From: Lota lota
Lineage: Eukaryota > Chordata > Actinopteri > Gadiformes > Lotidae
Reading direction: 5' to 3'
Length of the DNA: 64,000 nt
Assembly: GCA_026745465.1 (NCBI GenBank)
Contig: JACYXH010000001.1
Coordinates: 454,001 to 518,000, forward strand
The notes under the pieces: model-generated
Databases searched by the model: none
Told to the model about the DNA's origin: nothing
What the model saw: the letters and a program-made list of their open reading frames with translations, nothing else
Made by a program: the position numbers and the translations under genes
Shown here: positions 51,201 to 64,000 of the stretch, in pieces
How positions within the stretch are numbered: position 1 is the stretch's first letter
Layout: each line of letters begins with the position of its first letter

Positions 51201-53013
51201 TCTGTAAGGTTTGTTTTGTTCAATGATTGGCCGAGTTTTGTTCTCCTCCTCTCACTCCACCATGACTAGATCCATCTTTCATCTGTATCTTTCAGCCTGA
51301 ATATAAAATAGCAGACCCCATCTGTACCTTCTTGTTCTCCGTCTTCGTCCTCGGTACCACCCTTACGATCCTCAAAGACGTGTTCAGGATCCTCATGGAG
51401 GGTAAGCTAGGACAAGAGGTGAAGCACAATCCTACACATTTTGTTGTTAAAACACATTTTAATGTCCTCCTCATCCCACTCTCTTCCGAATCACCTGAGA
51501 GCTCCAAACGCTCGGCACATTCAAAACTGGACTGCAAACCCACCTTTTTTGTTGTGCTTTCAATCTGGCCAAGAGGCCATCCATAGAGCTCATGTATAAA
51601 GCTGGCATCCATAGAGCTCATGTATAAAGCTGGCATCCATAGAGCTCATGTATAAAGCTGGCATCCATAGAGCTCATGTATAAAGCTGGCATCCATAGAG
51701 CTCATGTATAAAGCTGGCATCCATAGAGCTCATGTAAAAAGCTCTGTGTGTTTCTGTTTTAGGGGCTCCCAAGGGGGTTGAGTTCAGCTCAGTGAAGGAG
51801 GTGCTGCTGTCCCTGGAGGCTGTTAAGGCTGCACACTGCCTCCATCTGTGGGCTCTTACACTGGGCCAGTCCCTGGTGTCTGTTCACCTCGCTGTAGGTC
51901 AGTACCGCAAAGGGAGGCTCCGTAGGTGAGCAGAGGGAAGAGAAGTCTGGTCATCTCACCACAGGTGAGCGGAGGGAGGTGAAGTCTGGTCATCTCACCA
52001 CAGGTGAGCGGAGGGAGGTGAAGTCTGGTCATCTCACCACAGGTGAGCGGAGGGAGGTGAAGTCTGGTCATCTCACCACAGGTGAGCGGAGGGAGGTGAA
52101 GTCTGGTCATCTCACCACAGGTGAGCGGAGGGAGGTGAAGTCTGGTCATCTCACCACAGGTGAGCGGAGGGAGGTGAAGTCTGGTCATCTCACCACAGGT
52201 GAGCGGAGGGAGGTGAAGTCTGGTCATCTCACCACAGGTGAGCGGAGGGAGGTGAAGGGGAATTGAGAAAAAACAAGAGAGTAAAATTGCTTTATGACAT
52301 CTAAGAAGAGTAGTGTATCATTTATTTCCAATAATTCGAGGATTGATGATGGTAAAAAAAATCCAATCCAACAATATTTATGTTGGACTATGGACTATAT
52401 GTTCTAGACATGGGATGAACACTAGTGACTACTACTCACCTTGCAAGGCGTTCCACTTTGCACACATCCCATTCTGCCTTTAACGTTTTTTAGACATCCA
52501 CTATAATTAGTTTTGGGCTCGGAGCTATCAATCAAAACAAGTTATTGAGGAGAATTGTGAATTATGTCGGAAATAGTTCTCTTAAAGACCCGTACTTCGA
52601 CCTTGAAACGTTGAAACAAAGTGCAAATGCTGACATTGTCGGTTGGACGAGTTGGCAAAGTCATACATGATATGTCGAATATACCATACACTTCAGGCTC
52701 TGGCATATAAAGGAAATAATGTAATTTTGTGAAGTAAACGCTCTCCAAAAGGCCTCCCTATGTTACGTGGACCACTAGACCACCCATACTTAGATGAGAG
52801 TGGACACAACGAGACGTGTTTGTACAGATGAGGTTTGAGATAACAAACTAGCCCCCTCCTTCCCCAGACGAGGGCGTAGACCCCCACATGGTGCTGAGAG
52901 AAGCCACAGAACTCCTGCAGACCAAGTTTGGCTTCACCAGCATCACCATCCAGGTGGAGCCCTACTCCGAAGACATGGACTATTGTGCCCGCTGCCAGGA
53001 CCCCACGACCTGA
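34272..53013 (+). CDS. slc30a3: ZnT3-like vesicular zinc transporter (spliced CDS, 8 exons, 398 aa)
   Basis: Eight exons join in phase to 398 residues; human ZnT3 has 388. It belongs to the SLC30/CDF ZnT2-3-8 subfamily, which exports cytosolic zinc into vesicles in exchange for protons; ZnT3 fills synaptic vesicles. Visible features are the N-terminal HCH motif (VHCHGN), six membrane segments, the zinc-site pairs HLLTD (about H112/D116, TM2) and HVVGD (H249/D253, TM5), a TM4-5 loop with nine histidines (about 203-238), and a C-terminal cytosolic domain with LHLWALT and a Cys-x-x-Cys tail. [18 protein letters not shown] and LHLWALTL favour ZnT3 over ZnT2 or ZnT8. Synteny with gtf3c2 agrees. 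The exon-1 start is inferred from phase and from a ZnT8-like N terminus. Confidence 0.9.
34360..35135. other. slc30a3 intron 1, proximal part, no recognised feature
   Basis: Unique AT-rich sequence. No further exon or element found. Confidence 0.45.
35160..35270. repeat. (AAT)n then (AT)n microsatellite
   Basis: About ten AAT units, then a long AT run, in slc30a3 intron 1. Confidence 0.97.
35990..36180. promoter_or_regulatory. CpG-rich patch in slc30a3 intron 1
   Basis: This is a local CpG-dense block in an otherwise AT-rich intron. It has an NRF1-like CATGCGCCATTTGCGCC and an RFX X-box-like GTCCTCCTTGGCAAC at about 36036-36050. It could be an alternative promoter or enhancer. No exon is recognisable beside it. 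Confidence 0.3.
36590..37712. repeat. 45-bp satellite, about 25 copies, with two hairpins per unit
   Basis: Core TGATGGTAATACTGCATCAG plus TATTATATTATACAACACAT and CACTG. Each unit has TAATACTG-CAT-CAGTATTA and CATCAC-T-GTGATG inverted repeats. Since 45 is a multiple of three, several frames stay open on both strands; none shows coding constraint. Confidence 0.97.
37713..38630. other. slc30a3 intron 1, no recognised feature apart from short CA repeat
   Basis: (CA)n with CG variants at about 37872-37925. The remainder is unique AT-rich sequence. Confidence 0.5.
38632..39522. repeat. TG-rich block with a long unit repeated three times
   Basis: A 200-290-bp higher-order unit (landmarks GCGCGCGTTGGTTTCGGTG, AGCATGTCTGGGTGGGTG and CAGCAGTGGTTATCTCC) occurs three times with internal deletions, ending in a poly-G run. 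Long alternating TG/CG stretches are Z-DNA prone. Confidence 0.93.
39663..39686. promoter_or_regulatory. four tandem E-boxes (CACGTG)4
   Basis: CACGTG occurs four times back to back, about 370 bp upstream of slc30a3 exon 2. It may be a (GTGCAC)n microsatellite that happens to form USF/MYC/CLOCK-type sites. Confidence 0.4.
40055..40260 (+). CDS. slc30a3: slc30a3 coding exon 2
   Basis: Acceptor CCTTGTAG|CACG and donor GTCATAG|GTGAGA. It encodes the VHCHGN metal-binding motif and TM1 ([16 protein letters not shown]). Confidence 0.93.
41207..42090. mobile_element. possible MITE-like element in intron 2
   Basis: Left part has CCCAGGAACTACTTTTCAAG and the right part GGAGTTCCTCCAATGG and AGTTCCTTGGGAAAG, an inverted arrangement of GGAACT words as in some fish DNA-transposon MITEs. 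Exact ends and target-site duplication were not resolved. Confidence 0.35.
42527..42772 (+). mobile_element. non-autonomous hAT element, copy 1 (246 bp)
   Basis: Begins CAGTGGTTCCCAAC and ends GTTGACAAACACTG, imperfect terminal inverted repeats of hAT type. It is flanked by the near-identical 8-bp CCCTAGGA and CCCTATGA, consistent with a hAT target-site duplication. Confidence 0.75.
42942..43399 (+). mobile_element. non-autonomous hAT element, copy 2 (458 bp)
   Basis: Same ends as copy 1 (CAGTGGTTCCCAAC and GTTGACAAACACAG) but with additional internal sequence. Flanks are CCCTAGGA and CACTAGGA. The identical left flank to copy 1 suggests segmental duplication or repeated targeting of the array unit. 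Confidence 0.72.
44140..44740 (-). mobile_element. possible LTR-element fragment
   Basis: On the minus strand the stretch has an LTR-like layout, with inverted words around TGTGTGTGG and a hexamer AATAAA near 44530. No pol domain is present. It may be the distal part of the element whose LTR and gag start lie at 45607-46488. Confidence 0.3.
44755..45800. repeat. GC-rich minisatellite cluster (30-, 36-45- and 33-bp units)
   Basis: Three adjacent arrays, with cores CTTGGAAACAGGAGGCCACT, GGAGACCACAGCTGCTGGGG and GTGGCCACGAGGCTGCTGCT. Units are multiples of three, giving overlapping frames of over 300 codons on both strands ([20 protein letters not shown]). The array seems to have grown inside the gag region of an LTR element. 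Confidence 0.9.
45607..45936 (-). pseudogene. gag N-terminal fragment of a Ty3/gypsy-like element
   Basis: Starting 17 nt after the LTR end on the minus strand, the frame reads [17 protein letters not shown] and soon runs into a Pro/Gln-rich repeat ([11 protein letters not shown]). A MDPAD start right after a 5' LTR is typical of fish gypsy gag genes. No protease, reverse transcriptase or integrase follows. Confidence 0.6.
45953..46488 (-). mobile_element. LTR (536 bp) of a gypsy-like element, antisense in slc30a3 intron 2
   Basis: On the minus strand it starts TGTCACACCCTCTCC and ends CCTTAACA, the canonical TG...CA form. AATAAA is at 46020-46025. The gag start codon follows shortly after. 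A matching second LTR was not found in the window. Confidence 0.65.
46529..46675 (+). CDS. slc30a3: slc30a3 coding exon 3
   Basis: Acceptor TGTCTACAG|GAGG. Encodes [19 protein letters not shown] (TM2 zinc site) to MSFGWHRS. Donor ATCAG|GTTCAG. Confidence 0.96.
47071..47224 (+). CDS. slc30a3: slc30a3 coding exon 4
   Basis: Acceptor TCTGACAG|AGATC. Encodes [20 protein letters not shown] through [11 protein letters not shown] (TM3-TM4). Donor ATCAT|GTGAGG. Confidence 0.96.
47228..47475. repeat. about 29-bp degenerate repeat, slc30a3 intron 4
   Basis: Seven or so copies of ACATCAGTACTGGTCCTAGG with TTGTTCTA spacer, variably truncated. Confidence 0.85.
47609..47828 (+). CDS. slc30a3: slc30a3 coding exon 5 (His-rich loop, TM5)
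   Basis: Acceptor CATTCTAG|CATGG. Encodes the His-rich loop and [17 protein letters not shown] (TM5 zinc site) to IVIFFR. Donor TTCCGG|GTAGGT is the first unit of a tandem array. Confidence 0.95.
47819..48166 (+). repeat. 67-bp minisatellite copied from the slc30a3 exon-5 donor junction
   Basis: The real junction CTTCCGG|GTAGGTCATCC is the first unit. Four further copies begin CTTCCTG followed by GTTGGT, GTCGGT or GTAGGT and share TCATCCTTCTGTTAAGATAC and TTCCTTACAATGTG. The last copy breaks into GGTAGGTGAATG. A mild GAATGAAT repeat follows. Confidence 0.9.
48830..49345. repeat. ACACACTCCTTATCAGA minisatellite, slc30a3 intron 5
   Basis: About 26 units of 15-20 bp (CAGAACACACACTCCTTAT and shorter CATCAGAACACACACT). 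It directly precedes the gypsy pol fragment. Confidence 0.95.
49360..50645 (+). pseudogene. Ty3/gypsy pol remnant (RNase H end, integrase, C-terminal domain)
   Basis: In broken frames: RNase H tail [19 protein letters not shown], an integrase zinc-finger CQTCQPC, integrase core pieces around WVDLMGP and [11 protein letters not shown], and a C-terminal region with [15 protein letters not shown] and [10 protein letters not shown]. Several stops and frameshifts separate them. It lies in sense orientation in slc30a3 intron 5. gag, protease and reverse transcriptase are missing. Confidence 0.88.
50721..51192 (+). mobile_element. polypurine tract and 3' LTR of the gypsy remnant
   Basis: AAGGGAGAG (50722-50730) is a typical polypurine tract directly followed by TGTGACGCTCCTG, the LTR start at 50731. 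The LTR runs to about 51192 (CGAACGTAAC) and includes ATTAAA near 51155. The right end is uncertain and the 5' LTR is absent. Confidence 0.65.
51296..51401 (+). CDS. slc30a3: slc30a3 coding exon 6
   Basis: Acceptor TCTTTCAG|CCTG. Encodes [20 protein letters not shown] to FRILMEG (TM6). Donor GGAGG|GTAAGC. Confidence 0.96.
51577..51740. repeat. 28-bp minisatellite before slc30a3 exon 7
   Basis: Six copies of CATAGAGCTCATGTATAAAG with CTGGCATC, ending about 20 bp before the exon-7 acceptor. Confidence 0.95.
51763..51897 (+). CDS. slc30a3: slc30a3 coding exon 7
   Basis: Acceptor CTGTTTTAG|GGG. Encodes [20 protein letters not shown] to LVSVHLAV of the cytosolic domain. Donor GCTGTAG|GTCAGT. Confidence 0.94.
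51910..52258 (+). repeat. 39-bp minisatellite of donor-like sequence after slc30a3 exon 7
   Basis: About nine copies (CACCACAGGTGAGCGGAGGG plus AGGTGAAGTCTGGTCATCT). Each contains CAG|GTGAGC, a near-perfect 5' splice-site consensus. It starts about 15 bp past the real donor. Open on both strands because 39 is a multiple of three. Confidence 0.95.
52260..52860. other. slc30a3 intron 7, unique part
   Basis: No element or exon recognised before the exon-8 acceptor. Confidence 0.5.
52868..53013 (+). CDS. slc30a3: slc30a3 coding exon 8 (terminal)
   Basis: Acceptor TTCCCCAG|ACG. Encodes [20 protein letters not shown] to [13 protein letters not shown], stop TGA at 53011-53013. The last codons and stop are already part of the first unit of the following array. 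Confidence 0.93.
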
Positions 53014-53027
53014 ACACACAGCCTGGT

Positions 53028-53083
<56 letters not shown>

Positions 53084-53102
53084 CCTGAACACACAGCCTG
53101 GT

Positions 53103-53144
<42 letters not shown>

Positions 53145-53163
53145 CCTGAACACACAGCCTGGT

Positions 53164-53225
<62 letters not shown>

Positions 53226-53244
53226 CCTGAACACACAGCCTGGT

Positions 53245-53288
<44 letters not shown>

Positions 53289-53410
53289 CCTGAACATACA
53301 GCCTGGTCTGAAAACACACACACACACACACACACACCAACCTGAACACACAGCCTGGTCTGAAAACACACACACACACACACACACACGACCTGAACAC
53401 ACAGCCTGGT

Positions 53411-53442
<32 letters not shown>

Positions 53443-53463
53443 GACCTGAACACACAGCCTGGT

Positions 53464-53505
<42 letters not shown>

Positions 53506-54212
53506 CCTGAACACACAGCCTGGTCTGAAAACACACACACACACACACCAACCTGAACACAGCCTGGTCTGAGCACACACAACACTCACTGCCTGGTCTG
53601 AACACACACACACACACCAACCTGAACACACAGCCTGGTCTGAGCACACACACACACACACACACACACCCCGACTTGAACACACAGCCTGGTCTGAGCA
53701 CACACAACACTCACTGCCTGGTCTGAACACACACACACACACCAACCTGAACACACAGCCTGGTCTGAGCACACACACACACACACACACACACCCCGAC
53801 TTGAACACACAGCCTGGTCTGAGCACACACAACACTCACTGCCTGGTCTGAACACACACCCCCCGACCTGAACACACAGCCTGGTCTGGACACACACACA
53901 CACCCCCCGACCTGAACACACAGCCTGGTCTGGACACACACACACACACACCCCCCGACCTGAACACACAGCCTGGTCTTAGCACACACAACACTCAGTG
54001 CCTGGTCTGAACACACACACACACACAGACACCCCGACCTGAACACACAGCCTGGTCTGAGCACACACAACACTCACTGCCTGGTCTGAACACACACACA
54101 CACCAAAAACACACTGCCTGGTCTGAACACACACTGACCTGAACACACTCTGACCTGAACACACTCTGGTCTGAACACACACTGACCTGAACACACTCTG
54201 GTCTGAACTGGC
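53003..54212 (+). repeat. minisatellite spanning the slc30a3 stop codon and 3' UTR
   Basis: Units read ACGACCTGAACACACAGCCT, GGTCTGAAAA and (CA)n of variable length, changing downstream to GGTCTGAGCACACACAACAC forms. About 22 units lie in 1.2 kb. The first unit includes the last two codons and the TGA. Confidence 0.93.
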
Positions 54213-55423
54213 ACTTTACCACAACTACAGCCCACACTGCACTGGCACAGGGTCGGTATCCTGATCTTGGAAGCATCGGTGTTTAAAAGAAATAATGTCC
54301 CTTCCACACATATACAACTTTTAAATAAAGGACGAAAAGCTAAATAATAAACATAAATTAATGACGAAAACTAATTCTAAGAAATTCAGCTTGTTTAATT
54401 TATTTGTCAGGACTTGGAGAGGGAACTACATTTTCATTTGTAGTTTTGTTCATTGAATTGCACTCTGTGTAGTTAGAGTGCAATTCATTATCTGTGTAAC
54501 TACCTTCAAAGTGAAGACTTGTTTGTTACAACTTCTCATTCATTAATCTATTTTCATCGCGGTATACAACCAATATGTGTTCATATCGTTTCTGTGTTCC
54601 CTGTTCCTAATCAAGTTCAAGAACATTCTGGAATACAATTCTGTTGTCACAAGCATTTTCCTTTCACATAGAGCCTGTTATATTCCCTCATGAGATGGTG
54701 AGAGCAATAGAGTAGATTAAAGAAAGTATTTTCACACAATAACCACCTTTCTCCTTGACGCAAGATGTAGTTCTGAAAGGATGAAGTGGACTTAGTTGTA
54801 CCATTCCACCATGATTCATACCACTCTTCACTGCTTGATGAATCTGTCGGGAATATTATAATATCATAATGGTATATATGATAATATCACCAACGTCACA
54901 TCTACACCCTTGGACCCAGAGAGCAACTGATTGACCTTAGCTTACCTGACACATACAACCATGACCCTTTTAAAGGAGATGGCCAGCCAGCAGTGTTGTT
55001 TGGTAACCAATTCTCCAGATACACTGAAACTAACTGAAACTAAGGTTAAGCTGAACCATCATGAATGGGTACTCATTCCAAACCCAACATTTGCATGGTT
55101 ACCTATTGGAAATAATATATTGCCCATATTCATAAAGAGATATATTTAACTGTGAAAATCAAATGTTTTTCTGAATGCAGACAAAAAAGTAAAAATATTA
55201 ATGTAATAGTTATCAAGGCATCCATTTGACTATTTGACCATGGTTTCACAGCAAAGAAAGCATTATTTGAAAGTTTGGCGGAATACAATATTTTAAATCA
55301 TTCCAAAATCAATGAGTAAATTAAAAACAATTGATGCAATACCATTCATTGATGTTGCTGTGCGTTTTCTGTCGGTGTATCATTTGAGAATGCCTTGTCT
55401 TTTGTACTCCAACTGTTGTCTTT

Positions 55424-55474
55424 TGTAAATACATTTCATGTACTTTGTGATTTGTGTGTATATCTTTGTAAATA
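55424..55474 (+). promoter_or_regulatory. two Pumilio-type elements (TGTAAATA) in the slc30a3 3' UTR
   Basis: TGTAAATA occurs at 55424-55431 and 55467-55474, matching the UGUANAUA consensus bound by PUM proteins. They lie 120-170 nt before the polyadenylation signal. Confidence 0.45.
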
Positions 55475-55593
55475 TTTGTTTCATTGTAGTCATTCTCGGA
55501 GGCATCGTCTGTTAAACTGATGTTTCATACGACTCCACATTGTGCGGTTTGATATTTTATGTGTACATGTTCAAAATGATTTTTTCAAAGACT

Positions 55594-55599
55594 AATAAA
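55594..55599 (+). promoter_or_regulatory. candidate slc30a3 polyadenylation signal AATAAA
   Basis: AATAAA within ACTAATAAAAGAATGCAG, with T-rich DNA downstream. It is the best-placed signal before the convergent gtf3c2 gene. Confidence 0.5.
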
Positions 55600-55619
55600 A
55601 GAATGCAGATGACCAAAAC

Positions 55620-56575
55620 AAGTGAATCTGTTTATATTTCTGCTATATTATAGTAAGATACAATATTATCTTCGAAGATCATTTATAACCAGTTATCCAG
55701 TTTGGCCTAATTTGGCTAAACTGGATAACAGATTCATAAAGTACATCTAATCTTATCAAAGCAATTATAAAGAAAATAAATACATAAATAAGACATCAAA
55801 TCGGTGCAGTGGCTATTGATGGATTTTTAAATCCATTTCAATTTTGTAGAGGGGGTGCTGTGCTGGAGTTGAAGGTCCATTATGTACAAATATGTTACGT
55901 TTACACTGAGCGTTTAAAATGTTTACTGCAGTCCAGATGAACAATACTGGAGAGAGTTGTCTCCACCTGCCCCCTCCTCCCCAGACTTGAAGCTTCATGC
56001 CGCCATGTTGAGGACACCAAATGAACAGAAGCGCAAGACGAGCCAGATTTTGACAATGACAAGCGACGAGTCCAACACTGTAAATTGATCAGCTAATGCA
56101 CACGTTTGCAATTTATTTATTGTTTGCAAATTATAAACCAGCTCATGTGTAATCCGTCTTCGAATCAGGGCTCTAAGCGGTCTCCATTTTTCAAATGAAA
56201 CTCCAAACTTTTCCCAAAGAGGACGAGGCTTTTTAGGTCGGGTAGAATAGAGTACAATCTGTTGATCCCGTTCGCTTGCTTGCTTCCTTGGCTGCCTCTT
56301 ACAGCGTTTGTGTGCCAATTAGTTTCTTATCTGGCAACACAGGGTCCTCTGAGAATAGTGAATCATATCACACAGGCCAAAACCTAAACAAAAGTTCAGA
56401 GCCTAAAACAATGGCTGCAGCCATGTTTAAGGAGAAGCCAGTATTTCAGTGTTTCCTTAATCTCTGATGATATAGCTCCTTTAAATGAGTCAATACTGTA
56501 ATAATTACATTAATTTAGCTGTATAACACTCGTTGGAAACTGTTATTGAGAGACTGATAGATAGAACAGATAATT
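55620..56575. other. intergenic spacer between convergent slc30a3 and gtf3c2
   Basis: No exon or element recognised. Confidence 0.45.
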
Positions 56576-56579
56576 TGGA

Positions 56580-57514
56580 TTTATTTTGCGTGATGGTTTT
56601 ATTTTTAAAAATAATTAGAACGATTTTGTTTTTTCAAATTTTTAGCAAAGCACATTCTCACTGCTGCCAAACAACAAATGGGAGAAATTTCTTTCAATGA
56701 ATGTACACATTTTAAAATATTACAAAGATTTCCAAATTGCTTCTTAAAAGAAAAAAGGTGTTTCAGAACCATATGACCGTATAGAAGATAAAAAGGTAAT
56801 GAAACGCTAGTTGCATTCGGATGAAAGTGATGTGGAGAGCAGCAAACCACCTTTTGCATATTTAACTCTGAACAAAAAAGACTTAAGTCTAAACAACCAT
56901 TGTAATGAAGATTGTTTCAGGCCGAGGGACAATCGAGATAAAAAGCCAAGATAAAAATAAATAAATAACCTAGAGTAGCAAAAGTCATTATGTAAATATA
57001 AAAAATACTCCAATCAGCTTTAAAACATTTGCTCACTATAAATAAACAACGACATTCACACTCTCTGCCCTGCAACACAGTGCTTCACTTGTATCAAAGT
57101 GCTACTGTACAAAGTGTTGAGACTTCTGTGCACCAAAATCTAAAACAATGACAATGCTGAAAAGACTAAGCTTTATCCAACTTGCCCAAATGCACATCTT
57201 CAGTTAACAACAACTTCACCGGTTACACTGATGTTCTTATCGAGGATGAGTGGATGTCCTTTTCCTGAGCAGTAAAATGTGGGAGTATATAGAGCACAAC
57301 AGGTGGTAGTATATAGCCGCTTCAGTTGGATTAGTAACTTGGCTGCAGTGTAGAAAAAGATAACTTTGTGTTCACAGAGTGGCTTTAGAGTCATCTAGCT
57401 TCCTCCTGAACACAGCCATCAACCTGAGAGGTGCATTCGGTCTCAGAGCAGAGGCACCAGTAAACTCTGCAGGTGCTGAGTGAGAAACATCCATCTTCCA
57501 GGCTAGGCAGCTCG
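56580..57514 (-). other. gtf3c2: gtf3c2 3' UTR (inferred)
   Basis: Minus-strand AATAAA signals occur at about 56580-56585 and 56601-56606. The sequence between them and the stop codon is unique and free of arrays. Confidence 0.45.
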
Positions 57515-63054
<5,540 letters not shown>

Positions 63055-63089
63055 CTGACCCACGCAAAGAGAGCAACCAAAAAGGTTAT

Positions 63090-63416
63090 CAGCATGAAGA
63101 AAAAGGTCGTACCTAAACAATGTCGTTGGTATAAGCGTGAAAACGTGTGTCAGATGGCGGGGATGGTAATAAAGGTGACCAGAGAAGAGGACAAGATAAT
63201 ATTCAGTTAGGTTCCAACAATGGAAAACAACGGCCTTACTGGTACACCCACAGCAGCATCGGTTTCACTCGCATGTACGCAGCTGAACAGTTGACAAAGC
63301 AACATATGCTATCAGCATCTCTTACTTGATCATCAATTGAATAACTCCACCTCCAACACACGGTCAACCGAGCAAAGAACAATCGCCCTGGACTCCACCC
63401 ACCCTGCTCAGCACCT
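63090..63416. other. gtf3c2 upstream intron, no recognised feature
   Basis: Presumed intron before exon a. No further exon could be identified. Confidence 0.4.
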
Positions 63417-63712
63417 CCTCCAACCACAGCCCTCCAGAAGAGGATACAAGACCTTATTCTGTACCAGAACATCCACAGCCCTCCAGAAGAGGATACAAGA
63501 CCTTATTCTGTACCAGAACATCCACAGCCCTCCAGAAGAGGATACAAGACCTTATTCTGTACCAGAACATCCACAGCCCTCCAGAAGAGGATACAAGACC
63601 TTATTCTGTACCAGAACATCCACAGCCCTCCAGAAGAGGATACAAGACCTTATTCTGTACCAGAACATCCACAGCCCTCCAGAAGAGGATACAAGACCTT
63701 ATTCTGTACCAC
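63417..63712. repeat. 49-bp minisatellite, six copies
   Basis: Core CCCTCCAGAAGAGGATACAA and GACCTTATTCTGTACCAGAA with CATCCACAG. Copies are nearly identical. Confidence 0.96.
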
Positions 63713-63895
63713 AACATCCACTTCAACCACAGCTGCTTCCTACTGCAATACAGACACTAAACAGCTGCACTGCAAGTTACATACAGTAATATTTGTTGTG
63801 TAATGTCTGTAGTAATATGTTGTCTACCACTGTTGTGCAGTGTTGTCATCCACTGTTTAGTTGTGTTGTCTTGTTTTTAATCCAATGAACCAAAT

Positions 63896-64000
63896 GAGCC
63901 ATGAGTTACTGCATGAGTTACTGCATGAGTTACAGCATGAGTTACAGCATGAGTTACAGCATGAGTTACTGCATGAGTTATAACATGAGTTACTGCATGA
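63896..64000. repeat. 12-bp GCATGAGTTACA/T repeat at the window edge
   Basis: At least eight copies of GCATGAGTTACT or GCATGAGTTACA, continuing past the end of the window. Confidence 0.93.

Larger units (their letters stand above)
53014..55620 (+). other. slc30a3: slc30a3 3' UTR (inferred)
   Basis: From the stop codon to just past AATAAA at 55594-55599. The distal part (54.2-55.6 kb) is unique AT-rich sequence with Pumilio-type sites, as in many neuronal 3' UTRs. The end is inferred from the signal. Confidence 0.5.

Noticed and set aside
52693-54307. Cys/Val-rich minus-strand frames of up to 380 codons
   Set aside because: Antisense translation of the CA-rich 3' UTR array of slc30a3.

Overview
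This window reads as teleost-fish genomic DNA. It has vertebrate genes split by GT-AG introns, fish-type L2/LINE 3' tails, a tRNA-derived SINE, hAT and Ty3/gypsy remnants, and an extreme load of micro- and minisatellites. That tandem-repeat density resembles cod-like (gadiform) genomes, but the species is inference only. No bacterial features, CRISPR array or operon are present.

Three protein-coding genes were reconstructed exon by exon with consistent reading phases. (1) uckl1 (uridine-cytidine kinase-like 1), minus strand, 15 coding exons from 32473 down to 7248, 546 residues, including a 17-nt microexon. (2) slc30a3-like (ZnT3-type vesicular zinc transporter), plus strand, 8 coding exons from 34272 to 53013, 398 residues. 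(3) gtf3c2 (TFIIIC 110-kDa WD subunit), minus strand, last 6 coding exons from about 63054 to 57515; its 5' part lies beyond the window. uckl1 and slc30a3 are head to head, about 1.8 kb between start codons. slc30a3 and gtf3c2 are tail to tail. SLC30A3 and GTF3C2 are also neighbours at human 2p23.3, while human UCKL1 is at 20q13.33, so this linkage looks ancestral.

Layout: 1-5.6 kb is repeat-rich DNA with no recognised gene. 5.6-32.5 kb is uckl1, whose introns hold about ten tandem arrays, an hAT transposase remnant (16.9-17.6 kb), a LINE fragment (22.9-24.0 kb), an L2-like fragment (24.6-25.2 kb) and a SINE (29.5 kb). 32.5-34.3 kb is the shared 5' region, with a CRE near uckl1 and a possible split RE1 near slc30a3. 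34.3-55.6 kb is slc30a3, with a 45-bp satellite, a TG-rich block, a CAGGATATAC repeat field broken by two hAT MITE-like elements, an antisense LTR/gag fragment and a sense gypsy pol fragment with a 3' LTR. 56.6-63.1 kb is gtf3c2. 63.1-64.0 kb holds tandem repeats.

The most unusual pattern is that several minisatellites are tandem copies of an exon 3' end together with its 5' splice site. They lie on the intron side of the real junction in uckl1 exons 6, 11 and 12, slc30a3 exon 5 and the penultimate gtf3c2 exon; the slc30a3 stop codon sits in a related array. In uckl1 exon 6 each copied segment, read as a cassette exon, would be 39 nt (13 codons) and in frame. I know of no description of this recurrent exon-junction minisatellite pattern, though I could not search for one.
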